A stretch of 64,000 nt of DNA, taken from the NCBI RefSeq assembly GCF_001981525.1, contig NZ_MPSB01000001.1, forward strand, positions 372,001 through 436,000, written 5' to 3'. Shown here one piece after another: positions 26,430-35,697 of the stretch (positions are counted from its first letter, which is position 1; each line of letters begins with the position of its first letter). The notes beneath the pieces were generated by a model. It was given only the letters and a program-made list of their open reading frames with translations. It was not told the DNA's origin and ran no database searches. This stretch comes from Sphingomonas jeddahensis (GTDB lineage: Bacteria; Pseudomonadota; Alphaproteobacteria; Sphingomonadales; Sphingomonadaceae). The position numbers and the translations under genes are program-made.

Positions 26430-27100
26430 TGCGCCTCAGCCGGGATGATCATGCACGGGTCACCGAAGCGGTGGCGCGCGCCGAACGGGAGACGGACGGC
26501 GAGATCGTCACAATCGTCGCCCGTACCTCCGATCCCTATCACGATGTCGGGCTTCACTATGCGCTACTCGCCGCCTTGCTGGTGCTGGCGCTGCTCGCGG
26601 CCTTTCCAGGCTGGGTCGATGCGCTGCATGCACTGGTGCGCGACCCCTGGACCGATCACGTCACGACCAGCGCGGCGCTGACGATCGCGACCTTCCTTGC
26701 CGCCCTGACGTTTCTGATCGCGCGGTACATCTTCGCCATCAGGCCGCTGCGCATGGCGCTGACGCCAGGGTCGACCAAGACCCGCCGGGTACATGCGCGC
26801 GCGTTGGCGCTGTTCCGCGCCTCCGCCGAGCACCGCACGGTCGCGGCCACGGGCGTCCTCCTCTATCTCAGCCTTGACGAACACCGCGCCGAGATCATCG
26901 CTGATGCCGGCATCCATGATCGCGTCGCATCCGACGTGTGGGGCCACGCGATGGCCGTGCTGATCGAGGCGGTGAAGGACGGCCGCGTTGCCGACGGCAT
27001 GGCCGCGGCGGTGGAAGAAATCGGTGTCGTGCTGGCGGAACATTTCCCGCGCACCGGCAGCAATCCCAACGAACTGCCGGATCGCCTGATCGAACTATGA
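26429..27100 (+). CDS. membrane-anchored TPM-domain protein
   Basis: 223 aa. It begins RLSRDDHARVTEAVARAERETDG-like (residues 2-20 and on) with EIVTIVARTSDPYHDVGLHY, the start of a TPM domain, which is interrupted by two hydrophobic segments (ALLAALLVLALLAAF and LTIATFLAALTFLIARYIF). The domain then resumes with ASAEHRTVAATGVLLYLSLD and RAEIIADAGIHDRV. This topology is typical of the second TPM gene of LemA clusters. The ATG shares a base with the previous TGA, and its own stop overlaps the Nudix gene (ATGA). Confidence 0.88.
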   Translation: MRLSRDDHARVTEAVARAERETDGEIVTIVARTSDPYHDVGLHYALLAALLVLALLAAFPGWVDALHALVRDPWTDHVTTSAALTIATFLAALTFLIARYIFAIRPLRMALTPGSTKTRRVHARALALFRASAEHRTVAATGVLLYLSLDEHRAEIIADAGIHDRVASDVWGHAMAVLIEAVKDGRVADGMAAAVEEIGVVLAEHFPRTGSNPNELPDRLIEL

Positions 27101-27645
27101 CCGATACCTCAGCCACTGCCGACACCGACACCGACACGCCCGAGACGATGTGGGAAGGCCGCTTCATCAAGATGGTGAAGCAGGGCAAGTGGGAATATGC
27201 CTCGCGCTGCCGCGGCATCGGAGCGGCAGTGATCGTCGCGATCACCGATGCCGATGAGGTGATCCTGGTCGAGCAATATCGCGTTCCCATCGGCCGCACC
27301 TGCCTGGAGCTTCCCGCCGGACTGATCGGCGACGTGGACGAAGGCGAACCACTGATCGAAGCGGCCGCGCGCGAGCTGGAGGAAGAGACCGGCTACCGTC
27401 CCGGTTCGATCGAGCCGCTTGGCGTGTTCCATTCGTCGCCGGGCATGGTCAGCGAAGGCTTCACCCTGGTCCGCGCCCGCGATCTGGTGAAGGTGGGTGA
27501 TGGTGGCGGCGACGAGCATGAGGATATCACCGTGCACCTCGTCCCTCGCCGGGAAGTGGCGGCGTTCGTCGCGCGCAAGCGGAACGAAGGGCTGGCGATG
27601 GATGTGAAGCTGCTGCTGGTGCTGGCGGATACGCTACTCGGCTGA
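27097..27645 (+). CDS. Nudix hydrolase (ADP-ribose pyrophosphatase-like)
   Basis: 182-aa Nudix hydrolase that cleaves nucleoside diphosphates linked to another moiety. The Nudix box (G-x5-E-x7-RELEEETGY) is complete, beginning at the G of GDVDEGE. Upstream, VILVEQYRVPIGRTCLELPAG is the pattern of ADP-ribose pyrophosphatases, and PGMVSEGFTLVRARDL supports it. It is coupled by ATGA to the TPM gene. The precise substrate is inferred, not shown. Confidence 0.92.
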   Translation: MTDTSATADTDTDTPETMWEGRFIKMVKQGKWEYASRCRGIGAAVIVAITDADEVILVEQYRVPIGRTCLELPAGLIGDVDEGEPLIEAAARELEEETGYRPGSIEPLGVFHSSPGMVSEGFTLVRARDLVKVGDGGGDEHEDITVHLVPRREVAAFVARKRNEGLAMDVKLLLVLADTLLG

Positions 27646-27952
27646 GCACTTCTGCCCTTTTGATGAATGACGGCGCCCGTGGCAGAAAACTCTATCTTGC
27701 CCAGATCACTCCGTCATCCCGGCCTTGAGCCGGGATCCATGGTGCCACTGACGTCGAGGTTGAAAGAACGAGCGACAGCACCTGCGGACGCTTGGATCCC
27801 GGCACAAGGCCGGGATGACGGCGGGTAAGAGGCGCCGTACGATAATCGGTCACATTCTGCAGTTGCTCAGGCAGTCAAATAGAACAGCCAAGCAGCCGGT
27901 CGTTCTCCAACCACCCTTCCCCCACCCCTCCCCACGGTCTATCTCTAGCACC
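27646..27952. other. intergenic region with long inverted repeat
   Basis: 307 bp with no gene. Arms of 29 nt, CCGTCATCCCGGCCTTGAGC.. (27711-27739) and ..CACAAGGCCGGGATGACGG (27793-27821), face each other across 53 nt. Each arm also contains a short hairpin (CCCGGC..GCCGGG type). The remainder is the leader of the downstream sorbosone-dehydrogenase-like gene. Confidence 0.75.
27711..27821. repeat. REP-like inverted repeat, family C
   Basis: The left arm 27711-27739 and right arm 27793-27821 are near-perfect reverse complements, each with CCGGGATCC/GGATCCCGG. Partial relatives occur at 50500-50529 (CGTCATCCCGCACGTGATCC) and 50645-50666. Such GTCATCCCGG palindromes are widespread in proteobacteria. 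Confidence 0.85.
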
Positions 27953-29308
27953 ATGCGCAAACACATCCTGATCGTGCTCGGCCTGCTTGTCCTCGCCGGC
28001 GTCGGTATCTTCGTGTGGCTCGGCTGGCCCGACAAGGCCCAGCTCGACGTAGCGGCCGTCACCGGTCAGCGCCCGACGATCAGCGAGCCACGCAGCCAGA
28101 TCATTCCCACGGTAAAGGTCGCCGAAGCGGTCGGATGGCCGGCCGGTGCCAAGCCCACCCCCGCGGCCGGGTTGACCGTCGAGCGCTTTGCAGACGGGCT
28201 CGATCACCCACGCTGGCTGTATCGCCTGCCCAACGGCGACGTGCTGGTGGCGGAAAGCAACTCGCCGCCGCGTGGGCACAGCTTTGTCGATCGAGTGATG
28301 CGCTACCTCATGGGCCGCGCCGGGGCCGGCGTACCATCGGCCAACCGCATCACCTTGCTGCGTGATGCCAACGGGGACGGCAAGGTCGATCTCAAGTCCG
28401 TATTCATGAGCGGCCTCAACTCGCCGCATGGCATGGCGCTGTTCGAGGGCCAACTCTACATCGCCAATACCGACGCGCTGGTCCGTGTGCCCTATACCGA
28501 AGGCGCAACCAAGATCAGCGCCAAGCCCGAGCTCGTCATCAAGCTGCCCGGCGGCGAGAACCATTGGGCCCGCAATGTCATCCCCGCGGAGGATGGCCGC
28601 ACGCTCTATGTCTCGGTCGGTTCAGCGTCGAACATCGGCGAAAAGGGCCTCGATCTCGAGCACCGGCGCGCGACGATCCTCCAGGTCTGGCCAAAGGAGA
28701 AGAGGTCGCGGATCTACGCCGCCGGCCTGCGCAACGCCAACGGCATGGCGATCAACCCACAGTCGAACCAGCTATGGACGGTGGTCAACGAACGCGACAT
28801 GCTCGGCTCGGATATCGTGCCGGATTATTTGACCGCGGTTGAGCTTGGCGATCACTTCGGCTGGCCCTGGTATTATTGGGGCGGCTATCCCGACAAACGG
28901 GTCGAACCCGCCAATCCGCAGCTCCAGCAATATTCGAAACGCCCTGATTATGCGCTAGGGCCGCACGTCGCGGCGCTCGGCCTCACCTTCGCCGGCGACG
29001 TGAAGCTGGGGCAGCGTTTTGCGACCGGTGCCTTCATCGGCGAGCATGGCTCCTGGAACCGGGTCCCGCCATCGGGCTACAAGGTGGTCTTCGTGCCATT
29101 CGGCCCACGGGGCTGGCCGGTGGCAGGCGCCAAGCCCGTCGATGTGCTGACCGGCTTCCTCAACGCTGATGGCGAAGCACAGGGTCGCCCTGTCGGCGTT
29201 ATCGGGGACCGCACTGGCGCGCTGCTGGTGGCGGACGATGTCGGCAACGTGATCTGGCGCGTGACCGCCGCTGGGCAGGGCGGCGCGCGGCAAACCGCCG
29301 CTCGCTGA
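27953..29308 (+). CDS. PQQ-type sorbosone dehydrogenase family protein
   Basis: 451 aa, membrane-anchored by one N-terminal helix (HILIVLGLLVLAGVGIFVWL) and otherwise periplasmic. The six-bladed propeller of the soluble glucose/sorbosone dehydrogenase superfamily is indicated by VERFADGLDHPRWLYRLPNG, GLNSPHGMALFEGQLYIANT, LPGGENHWARNV, AAGLRNANGMAINP and GDHFGWPWYYWGG. These proteins bind PQQ in some members, but no cofactor is proven here. The start ATG 27953 is chosen because upstream in-frame sequence is repeat DNA. Confidence 0.9.
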   Translation: MRKHILIVLGLLVLAGVGIFVWLGWPDKAQLDVAAVTGQRPTISEPRSQIIPTVKVAEAVGWPAGAKPTPAAGLTVERFADGLDHPRWLYRLPNGDVLVAESNSPPRGHSFVDRVMRYLMGRAGAGVPSANRITLLRDANGDGKVDLKSVFMSGLNSPHGMALFEGQLYIANTDALVRVPYTEGATKISAKPELVIKLPGGENHWARNVIPAEDGRTLYVSVGSASNIGEKGLDLEHRRATILQVWPKEKRSRIYAAGLRNANGMAINPQSNQLWTVVNERDMLGSDIVPDYLTAVELGDHFGWPWYYWGGYPDKRVEPANPQLQQYSKRPDYALGPHVAALGLTFAGDVKLGQRFATGAFIGEHGSWNRVPPSGYKVVFVPFGPRGWPVAGAKPVDVLTGFLNADGEAQGRPVGVIGDRTGALLVADDVGNVIWRVTAAGQGGARQTAAR

Positions 29309-29384
29309 GCTCCCTGCTCCGGGCGAACTCGAGGCATTTGCCGCGAAGCTCTCCTAGAAGTTGAAGTACGGCCCCATCACCCAC

Positions 29385-29411
29385 GTCATGCCGGGCTGGT
29401 CCCGGCATGAC
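29385..29411. terminator. hairpin after the sorbosone-dehydrogenase-like gene
   Basis: A perfect 11-bp stem pairs GTCATGCCGGG (29385-29395) with CCCGGCATGAC (29401-29411) around a 5-nt loop. It lies in the 182-bp spacer and resembles half of a REP-like element. No T-run follows. Confidence 0.65.
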
Positions 29412-29490
29412 ATAGGGGCGAGCGGTAACTGCCGGGCATTGTAACATTACCGCGCAAGACAGGACGCGCAGCGCCCGCTACCGGAGCGCC

Positions 29491-30789
29491 ATGTTCCGCC
29501 GACTCATCCCCTCGCTCGCCGCGCTGACCGCCCTCGCCGGATGCGCTTACCCCTGGACGCCGCCAGCGCTCCCCGCCGCGACTGCGCCGGCGCCGCTTGC
29601 CTCAACGCCATCGGAGGCACGCGAACCGGTCACCATTCTCGTCTCGATTGACGGCTTCCGCCCCGACTATCTCAACCGCGGGATCACGCCCAACCTTTCG
29701 CGGCTTGCCGCAGGTGGCGCCACTGGCCAGATGCGGCCGTCCTTCCCGTCCAAAACCTTCCCGAACCACTGGACGCTCGTCACCGGCGTGCGTCCCGATC
29801 GCCACGGCATCACCGCCAACATGATCGAGGATCCGAGCCGTCCTGGCGAAGTCTTCACCATGGCCACCGACGATCCCTTCTGGTGGAATGCTGCCCCGCC
29901 GATCTGGGTCGCGGCGGAAAAGGCCGGCATCCGCACCGCTTCCATGTTCTGGCCCGGTTCCGTCGTCGCCTGGGGCGGCGCTCGCGCCGCGCAATGGCCG
30001 CACGAGATCACCGGCGGCATGCGCCCGAGCGACTGGCAGGCCTTCAGCCAGCAGTTGCCCGGCGACAATCGCGTGCGTCAGGTGATCGACTGGCTTCGTC
30101 GCCCCGCCGCCACTCGCCCGCGCCTCATCACCACTTACTTCGACGTGGTCGATACTGCTGGCCACGGCGGCGGCCCGAACTCGGAACGCGTGAACGCCGC
30201 GGTCGCCGAAGTGGATCGCCAGATCGGGGACATGGTTTCCGAACTCGCAGCCTTGGGCCAGCCCGCCAACCTCATCGTCGTGTCCGACCATGGCATGGCC
30301 GCAACTTCCAGTGAACGCGTGGTCGCGCTTGACCGGATCGTTCCCGCCACGGACGCGCGTATCGTGGAGGGAGGCCCCTACGCCACCTTCGCGCCGCTGC
30401 CAGGGCGCGAGGCGGCAACCGCGGCCGCCCTGCTGAAATCGCATCCGCACATGCAGTGCTGGCGCAAAGCTGAAATTCCGGCGCGCTTCCATTATGGCCG
30501 CAATCCGCGCATTCCGGCGTTCCTGTGCCTCGCGCAGGATGGATGGGAATTGATGAAGACCGCGCCGAGCGCACCCTTCTCGCGCGGCAATCATGGCTTC
30601 GATCCGACGTCGGAGAGCATGAGATCGCTGTTCATCGCTAACGGCCCCGCCTTTATCGCCGGAAGCACAGTGAAGGCCTTCGACAATGTCGCAATAACGC
30701 CGCTGCTGCGGACGTTGCTCGGCCTGCCGGCTGACCCTAGGCTGGACGGGACGGATGCGGTGTTCCGCCCCGTCCTGCGACGCGAATAG
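29491..30789 (+). CDS. ectonucleotide pyrophosphatase/phosphodiesterase family lipoprotein
   Basis: 432-aa member of the alkaline-phosphatase superfamily, exported as a lipoprotein (ALTALAGC lipobox). The metal and catalytic residues fit the NPP family: Asp in VSIDGFRPDYL, nucleophilic Thr in PSKTFPNHWTLVTG, Asp/His in YFDVVDTAGHGGGP, SDHGMA and His in RGNHGFDPTSESM. These enzymes hydrolyse phosphodiester or pyrophosphate bonds of nucleotides in the periplasm. The substrate is not determinable. It is followed 8 nt later by the maoC gene. Confidence 0.93.
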   Translation: MFRRLIPSLAALTALAGCAYPWTPPALPAATAPAPLASTPSEAREPVTILVSIDGFRPDYLNRGITPNLSRLAAGGATGQMRPSFPSKTFPNHWTLVTGVRPDRHGITANMIEDPSRPGEVFTMATDDPFWWNAAPPIWVAAEKAGIRTASMFWPGSVVAWGGARAAQWPHEITGGMRPSDWQAFSQQLPGDNRVRQVIDWLRRPAATRPRLITTYFDVVDTAGHGGGPNSERVNAAVAEVDRQIGDMVSELAALGQPANLIVVSDHGMAATSSERVVALDRIVPATDARIVEGGPYATFAPLPGREAATAAALLKSHPHMQCWRKAEIPARFHYGRNPRIPAFLCLAQDGWELMKTAPSAPFSRGNHGFDPTSESMRSLFIANGPAFIAGSTVKAFDNVAITPLLRTLLGLPADPRLDGTDAVFRPVLRRE

Positions 30790-30797
30790 GAGAGGCC

Positions 30798-31247
30798 ATG
30801 CAATATTTCGAGGACATCGCCATCGGCGCCAAGGCGAGCTTCGGCAGCTATCGGGTGACCCGCGAGGAGGTGATCGACTTCGCCTCGCGCTACGACCCGC
30901 AGCCGTTCCACCTGTCAGACGAAGCCGCCGCGCAGACGCATTTCGGGCGGCTCTCGGCGAGCGGCTGGCACACCTGCGCAATGGTGATGTCGATGATCGT
31001 CGCCAATTTGAAGAACAACAAGCAGGCCGGCCTCGGCTCGCCCGGCGTGGACGAGCTGCGCTGGCTGAAACCGGTCTATCCCGGCGATACGCTGCGCTGC
31101 GAAACCGAAGTGATCGAAAAACGCCAGTCGCAGTCACGACCCGAAATGGGCATCTTCAAAAGCCGCATGACCGTCTTCAATCAGGATGGCGTCGCCGTGA
31201 TGTCGATGGTGTCAAACGGCCTGATCGCGACTCGTCCCAAGCAATAA
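30798..31247 (+). CDS. MaoC family dehydratase
   Basis: 149-aa single hot-dog protein. The hydratase-2 motif is visible as DFASRYDPQPFHLSDEAA, followed by FGRLSASGWHTCAM; Asp and His of YDPQPFH are the expected catalytic pair. The function is hydration of an enoyl-CoA, possibly linked to PHA or fatty-acid metabolism. AGGAGAGGCC precedes the ATG. It sits right after the phosphodiesterase gene, but a shared function is not obvious. Confidence 0.92.
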   Translation: MQYFEDIAIGAKASFGSYRVTREEVIDFASRYDPQPFHLSDEAAAQTHFGRLSASGWHTCAMVMSMIVANLKNNKQAGLGSPGVDELRWLKPVYPGDTLRCETEVIEKRQSQSRPEMGIFKSRMTVFNQDGVAVMSMVSNGLIATRPKQ

Positions 31248-31283
31248 CAGACCGGCGGCGACAGCGCGCCGCCGGCTGACCGC

Positions 31284-31934
31284 TCACCGCGGCCCGTTGT
31301 TCCGGCGCGCCTCGCCACCACGCCCGCCGCCTCTGTTGAAGCCGGGGCCACGCTGATAACCGGGGTTACGATTGACGCCGGGGTTCCGGTTGAAGCGGGG
31401 CGTGCGCACGCCATCGGCGCGATTCTCTTGCCTCAACTCACGATAATCGCGGCGAACGTCACGGCGGAACTCGCGTTGCGCATCCCGGCGCCCCGCGCGA
31501 AACTGATCGCGATTGATCGTCCCGTCGCGGTAAGCACGACGATTGTCCCTCAGGTCACCACGAAGATCGCGGCGCTCGGCGCGGTAATCGCGGCGGAAAT
31601 CGTTCCAATTGGCGCGCGCCCCCGGCTGGTTCCAGCCCGGTCGCGATTGCCAGTAGCGACGCTGCCCATCGTCCCAGCGATGTGGCCGCCGATAGCGGTC
31701 GTATACGTAGACGCCGGTGCCGGGGTAATAAAAGTTGTCATACCACCCGAACGCCCCCCCAGCGCCGGCCCAGCCGCCGCCGGCATAATAGGGATCGCCG
31801 TAGTAGGGATCCGCGTAATAGCCGGAACTATAGCCCAGGCCGACCCCGCTATAACCATAGCCATCGGTGCACGCCGCGGTCCCGAAGCCGATCGCGCCCA
31901 ACAACGCAACTAGGCCAAAACGCTTCCATTTCAT
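31284..31934 (-). CDS. Tyr/Gly/Arg-rich lipoprotein, function unknown
   Basis: 216 aa. The N-terminal signal has a lipoprotein-like GTAAC. The next part is Tyr/Gly-rich (YGYSGVGLGYSSGYYADPYY). A region from about residue 85 to 165 is a highly charged Arg/Asp helix (RRDYRAERRDLRGDLRDNRR, then RRDAQREFRRDVRRDYRELR). The C-terminus is RNPGVNRNPGYQRGPGFNRG-like. Such lipoproteins with an Arg-rich region are common but uncharacterised in sphingomonads. The ATG at 31934 is chosen because the signal peptide starts there. Confidence 0.82.
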   Translation of the reverse strand: MKWKRFGLVALLGAIGFGTAACTDGYGYSGVGLGYSSGYYADPYYGDPYYAGGGWAGAGGAFGWYDNFYYPGTGVYVYDRYRRPHRWDDGQRRYWQSRPGWNQPGARANWNDFRRDYRAERRDLRGDLRDNRRAYRDGTINRDQFRAGRRDAQREFRRDVRRDYRELRQENRADGVRTPRFNRNPGVNRNPGYQRGPGFNRGGGRGGEARRNNGPR

Positions 31935-32015
31935 GATCTCACTCCCACTACGCTGGAGAACCGGCCGGTACGCGCCGCACTTCATCGGAGAACGAGGGCT
32001 ATCGACCGAGGTTCC

Positions 32016-32627
32016 TTAATGGCCTGGGAACGAAACCAGCGCGTGCACCACCACGCCATCGTCGCGCAGCAGCGCGGCCCCCCCAAGATCGGGAAGGTCG
32101 ACCAGGAACTGCGCTTGGGCGACGCTCGCACCCGCTTTGCGCAGCAGCCGGACCGCCGCCCGCGCCGTGCCGCCGGTCGCGATCAGGTCGTCGATCAACA
32201 ACACGCGTGCGCCCGGCGCGCAGGCGTCCGCATGCATCGCGATGCGATCCTGCCCATATTCAAGCGCATAATCCTCCGCGATGGTCGCGCCGGGCAACTT
32301 TCCATCCTTGCGGATCAGCAACACGCCAGCCTTCAGGGGAACGGCGAGCGCCGCAGCAAACAGAAAGCCGCGAGCCTCGATACCCGCAACCAGGTCGATC
32401 GGTCCTTCGGTCGCAGCCACCATCCGCTCCACGCACCGCGCGAGGCCGACTGGGTCGAGCAGCAGGGTGGTGATGTCCCGAAACTGGATACCTGGTTTGG
32501 GGAAGTCCGGAATCGTCCGAATCAGTGCCTTGAGGTCACCATTGTCGTCAACGCGAGCAGCGGAGCGACTGTCACTCCCCACCGGCTGGCGGGAGACGTC
32601 GAGGGAAGAACTGTCGGAGATGCTCAT
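32016..32627 (-). CDS. apt: adenine phosphoribosyltransferase
   Basis: Salvages adenine to AMP with PRPP. The PRPP loop is VLLIDDLIATGGTARAAV. The N-terminal hood is DLKALIRTIPDFPKPGIQF, followed by IEARGFLFAAALA and LIRKDGKLPG. The product is 203 aa. The conserved domain starts around residue 30, so the N-terminal 29 residues (serine-rich) are an extension. The start 32627 is the only ATG that gives the full domain; a more upstream start would run into repeat sequence. Confidence 0.92.
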   Translation of the reverse strand: MSISDSSSLDVSRQPVGSDSRSAARVDDNGDLKALIRTIPDFPKPGIQFRDITTLLLDPVGLARCVERMVAATEGPIDLVAGIEARGFLFAAALAVPLKAGVLLIRKDGKLPGATIAEDYALEYGQDRIAMHADACAPGARVLLIDDLIATGGTARAAVRLLRKAGASVAQAQFLVDLPDLGGAALLRDDGVVVHALVSFPGH

Positions 32628-32650
32628 GCGCGTGACATGCCCTCCCCCAG

Positions 32651-32672
32651 CCCCTCCCGCAAGCGTGAGGGG
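32651..32672. repeat. short imperfect palindrome upstream of apt
   Basis: CCCCTCCCGC and GCGTGAGGGG pair with one mismatch around AA. It lies between apt and the petABC terminator. The sequence is of the common CCCCTCCC..GGGAGGGG repeat type, also seen at 43817-43944. Confidence 0.55.
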
Positions 32673-32690
32673 AACAGGTCCCGTCAACGA

Positions 32691-32727
32691 AAAAGGGTCT
32701 CTCTCGCGCTGCGAGAGAAACCCTTTT
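32691..32727 (-). terminator. rho-independent terminator of petABC
   Basis: AAAAGGG (32691-32697) pairs with CCCTTTT (32721-32727), and CTCTCGC pairs with GCGAGAG (32701-32717) around GCT. On the minus strand the stem ends in TTTTT, typical of an intrinsic terminator. It is 22 nt past the petC stop. Confidence 0.9.
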
Positions 32728-32748
32728 GTTACCGCCGGAATGCTCGGC

Positions 32749-33591
32749 TCAGTGCTTAACGCCGCGCCAGACGTTCTTATACGCGCCCCAAGTCAGGAAG
32801 ACGAAGATCAGCAGGAAGATGACGGTCGCGAAGCCGGCAGCATGGCGCCGTTCGAGGTTCGGCTCTGCCGTCCAGGCCAGGAAGGCCGCTACGTCCTTCG
32901 CCATCTGGTCACGCGTTGGCTGCGTTCCGTCCTCATAGGTCACCTGACCGTCCGACGTAATCGGCGGCGGCATGGCGATGTTGAGGTTTGCGAAATACGG
33001 GTTGTAGTGCAGCCCCTGCGGCGTCTTGGCGTCCGGGAACTTGCGCAGCAGCTCGGCCGGCTGGTTCTGATAGCCGGTCAGCAGCGACGCGACATAGTTT
33101 GCGCCATCATGCCGCGCCTTGGCCATCAGCGACAGATCGGGCGGCAGCGCATTGTTGTTTGCAGCGCGCGCTGCGACTTCGTTCGCGTACGGGCTCGGGA
33201 AGCGGTCCGATGGAATGTTCTTGCGCGTCGCGGCTTCACCCGTGTCCGGGTTCACGCTCGGCTGCTCGATCGGCCAGGCCTGCGCCAGCGCCTTTACCTG
33301 GCCTTCGCTGTAGCCGATCTGCTCGAGATCGCGGAACGAGACATACTTCAGGCTATGGCAGGCGGCGCAAACCTCCTGATAAACCTTGAGGCCGCGCTGA
33401 AGCTGCTGCTTGTCGAAGGTGCCGAACAGGCCGGCCGACGAAAGGCCGGCGTCCTTGGGATGATGATGGAACTCATGTTCCGCCGTTTCCGGCGCCGGAT
33501 CGGTGATCGCGGTCGAGATCGTGCCGAACAGCGCGATGCCGAGCACGAACACGAAACCCGCGCCGATCAGGAGTGCGATGGTACGAACCAT
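32749..33591 (-). CDS. petC: cytochrome c1
   Basis: Membrane-anchored c-type haem subunit of the bc1 complex that passes electrons to cytochrome c. It has 280 aa. The haem motif is C75-A-A-C78-H79. The C-terminal anchor (FATVIFLLIFVFLTWGAYKN) is present. The methionine ligand is expected in the NIAMPPPI region. It is the last of three genes, 24 nt after petB. Confidence 0.96.
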   Translation of the reverse strand: MVRTIALLIGAGFVFVLGIALFGTISTAITDPAPETAEHEFHHHPKDAGLSSAGLFGTFDKQQLQRGLKVYQEVCAACHSLKYVSFRDLEQIGYSEGQVKALAQAWPIEQPSVNPDTGEAATRKNIPSDRFPSPYANEVAARAANNNALPPDLSLMAKARHDGANYVASLLTGYQNQPAELLRKFPDAKTPQGLHYNPYFANLNIAMPPPITSDGQVTYEDGTQPTRDQMAKDVAAFLAWTAEPNLERRHAAGFATVIFLLIFVFLTWGAYKNVWRGVKH

Positions 33592-33615
33592 TGTCTTTTT
33601 ATTCCCCGTATCGGC

Positions 33616-34902
33616 TCAGTGCGCCAGCGCGGTTTCGGCAGGCGACGTTCCGCCATGCTTGGCGAGCACCGCTTCGGTGATCGAGTTGGGCAGCGGGCGC
33701 GGACGCTCCGAGCGCGACACGATCGGCAGGATGATCAGGAAATGCGCGAAGTAATAAGCCGTCGCGATCTGACCGATGATGACGTTGCGCGCCGTTGCCT
33801 CCGCGCCGCCGATATAGCCCAGCACCAGGACGTCGAGCGCGAGCACGATCAGGAACCAGCGGTACGTCGGCCGATAATTGGACGAACGCACCGGCGAACT
33901 GTCGAGCCATGGCAGGAAGAACAGCAGCAGGATCGAGCCGAACATTGCCAGCACGCCCCACAGCTTGCCCGTCAGGATGAAGTCCGCGGTGAAGCTCTTG
34001 AGGATCGCGTAGAACGGCAGGAAGTACCATTCGGGAACGATGTGCGCTGGGGTCGAGAGCGGGTTCGCCTCGATGTAATTGTCCGGGTGGCCGAGCAGGT
34101 TCGGCGAGAAGAAGATCAGCGCCGCGAAGATCAGGAAGAATACCGCCACACCGACGCCGTCCTTGGCCGTGTAATACGGATGGAACGGCACCGTGTCCTG
34201 CTCGCCCTTCACGTCCACGCCGGTCGGGTTGCTCGACCCCGGAATGTGCAGCGCCCAGATGTGCAGGATGATGACGCCCGCGATCACGAACGGCAGCAGA
34301 TAGTGGAGCGAGAAGAAGCGGTTGAGCGCGGCATTGTCCGGCGCATAGCCGCCGAGCAGCAGCACGCGGATCGGCTCGCCGACCAGCGGGATCGCCGAGA
34401 AGAAGCCGGTGATGACCTGCGCGCCCCAGAAGCTCATCTGGCCCCACGGCAGCACGTAACCCATGAAGGCGGTCGCCATCATGAGCAGGAAGATCACCAC
34501 GCCCAGCAGCCACACCATCTCGCGTGGCGCCTTGTACGAGCCGTAATAAAGGCCACGCGCAATGTGGATATAGACCACCGCGAGGAACATCGACGCACCG
34601 TTGGCGTGCGCATAGCGCAGGAACCAGCCGCCGTTGACGTCGCGCATGATGCTTTCAACCGACTGGAAAGCGACCAGCGAGTTCGCGCCATAGTGCATCG
34701 CCAGAACGATGCCGGTAACGATCTGCACCACCAAGGCCAGACCGGCGAGCACGCCGAAGTTCCAGAAGTAATTGAGGTTGCGCGGCACGGGATAGCCGGC
34801 GCCGATCGCGTTATAGACGAGGCGCGGCAGCGGCAGCTTCTCGTCCATCCACCGCATCAGCGGCTGCTTTGGCTCATAATGATTGGCCCAGGGAAAGCTC
34901 AT
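33616..34902 (-). CDS. petB: cytochrome b of the bc1 complex
   Basis: Quinol-oxidising, proton-translocating core subunit. It has 428 aa and about eight membrane helices. The haem-binding histidine pattern and quinol-site residues are recognisable in [21 protein letters not shown] and the [13 protein letters not shown] block (PEWY is the Qo-site motif). The N-terminus ([14 protein letters not shown]) and C-terminal domain ([14 protein letters not shown]) are typical. Start to start it lies 14 nt after petA. Confidence 0.97.
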   Translation of the reverse strand: MSFPWANHYEPKQPLMRWMDEKLPLPRLVYNAIGAGYPVPRNLNYFWNFGVLAGLALVVQIVTGIVLAMHYGANSLVAFQSVESIMRDVNGGWFLRYAHANGASMFLAVVYIHIARGLYYGSYKAPREMVWLLGVVIFLLMMATAFMGYVLPWGQMSFWGAQVITGFFSAIPLVGEPIRVLLLGGYAPDNAALNRFFSLHYLLPFVIAGVIILHIWALHIPGSSNPTGVDVKGEQDTVPFHPYYTAKDGVGVAVFFLIFAALIFFSPNLLGHPDNYIEANPLSTPAHIVPEWYFLPFYAILKSFTADFILTGKLWGVLAMFGSILLLFFLPWLDSSPVRSSNYRPTYRWFLIVLALDVLVLGYIGGAEATARNVIIGQIATAYYFAHFLIILPIVSRSERPRPLPNSITEAVLAKHGGTSPAETALAH

Positions 34903-34915
34903 CTTGCGTGCTACC

Positions 34916-35500
34916 TCAACCGACCGTCACGACGGTGTCGGACGTGAATGCATATTCGGGAACGACCAGGTTGGTCGGCGCCGGCCCCTGCCGGATGCGG
35001 CCCGCAGTGTCATAGGCCGAACCGTGGCACGGGCAGAAATAGCCGCCGAACGGCCCCTTGTTCTCGCCCTCGCCAGCGCCGAGCGGCACGCAGCCCAGGT
35101 GCGTGCAGACGCCCAGCGTGATCAGCCAGTTCTTCTTGCCCGCCTTTGTGCGCTCTTCGAGCGACTGGGGATCGCGCAAGTCGCTGATCGCGACCGCATC
35201 GGCCTCCGCAATTTCCTTCGGCGTCAGGTTGCGCACGAACAAAGGCTGCTTGCGGAACGTCGACTTGATCGATTGGCCCGGCTCGATCTTGCTGATGTCG
35301 ATCTCCGTCGTCGACAGCGCGAGCACGTCGGCCGACGGGTTCATCTGGTTGATCAGCGGCAGGACGATGACGCCCGCGCCGACACCGGCCCAGGCGACCG
35401 CGGCAATGTTGATGAAATCGCGGCGACGGGGATCGTGCCCGTCCCCATCATGATGGGCGGGATGATCGCCCGGAGTAATCGTGCTGTCGACCGTCGCCAT
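34916..35500 (-). CDS. petA: Rieske iron-sulfur protein of the bc1 complex
   Basis: [2Fe-2S] subunit that takes an electron from quinol. It has 194 aa. A twin-arginine-like N-region ([15 protein letters not shown]) and a membrane anchor precede the soluble domain. Cluster ligands are C132/H134 in C132-T-H-L-G-C137 and C156/H159 in C156-P-C158-H159. The N-terminus has an Asp/His-rich stretch ([11 protein letters not shown]). It starts the petABC operon. Confidence 0.97.
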   Translation of the reverse strand: MATVDSTITPGDHPAHHDGDGHDPRRRDFINIAAVAWAGVGAGVIVLPLINQMNPSADVLALSTTEIDISKIEPGQSIKSTFRKQPLFVRNLTPKEIAEADAVAISDLRDPQSLEERTKAGKKNWLITLGVCTHLGCVPLGAGEGENKGPFGGYFCPCHGSAYDTAGRIRQGPAPTNLVVPEYAFTSDTVVTVG

Positions 35501-35697
35501 TCACCAACCCTTGTCCAACCGACCCGGTGCAGGGCGCGTGTGGAAAGAGCCCCCCCGACGCCCGCCTGAAAACCCCCATCGATCCGCGGGGTGCCGGGTT
35601 GATAGCTGCGTGCCTACGCCCTGCCAACAGTCATTTTTGCGTTCGTTCATCCACGCTTCATCGTGGCAGCCCCCCGCTCCGGCGCTAAGGCTCGGCG
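35501..35697. other. divergent control region of petABC and trmL
   Basis: 197 bp between divergent starts. It should hold both promoters; I see no strong -35/-10 pair or operator and no long hairpin. Confidence 0.5.

Noticed and set aside
27815..27952. 46-residue N-terminal extension of the sorbosone-dehydrogenase-like protein
   Set aside because: It is encoded by repeat DNA, and the membrane anchor and usual N-terminus begin at 27953.
32281..34947. 888-codon plus-strand frame
   Set aside because: It covers petC and petB in antisense and has the His/Arg/Asp-rich composition of a shadow frame; the minus-strand genes carry haem and quinol-site motifs.
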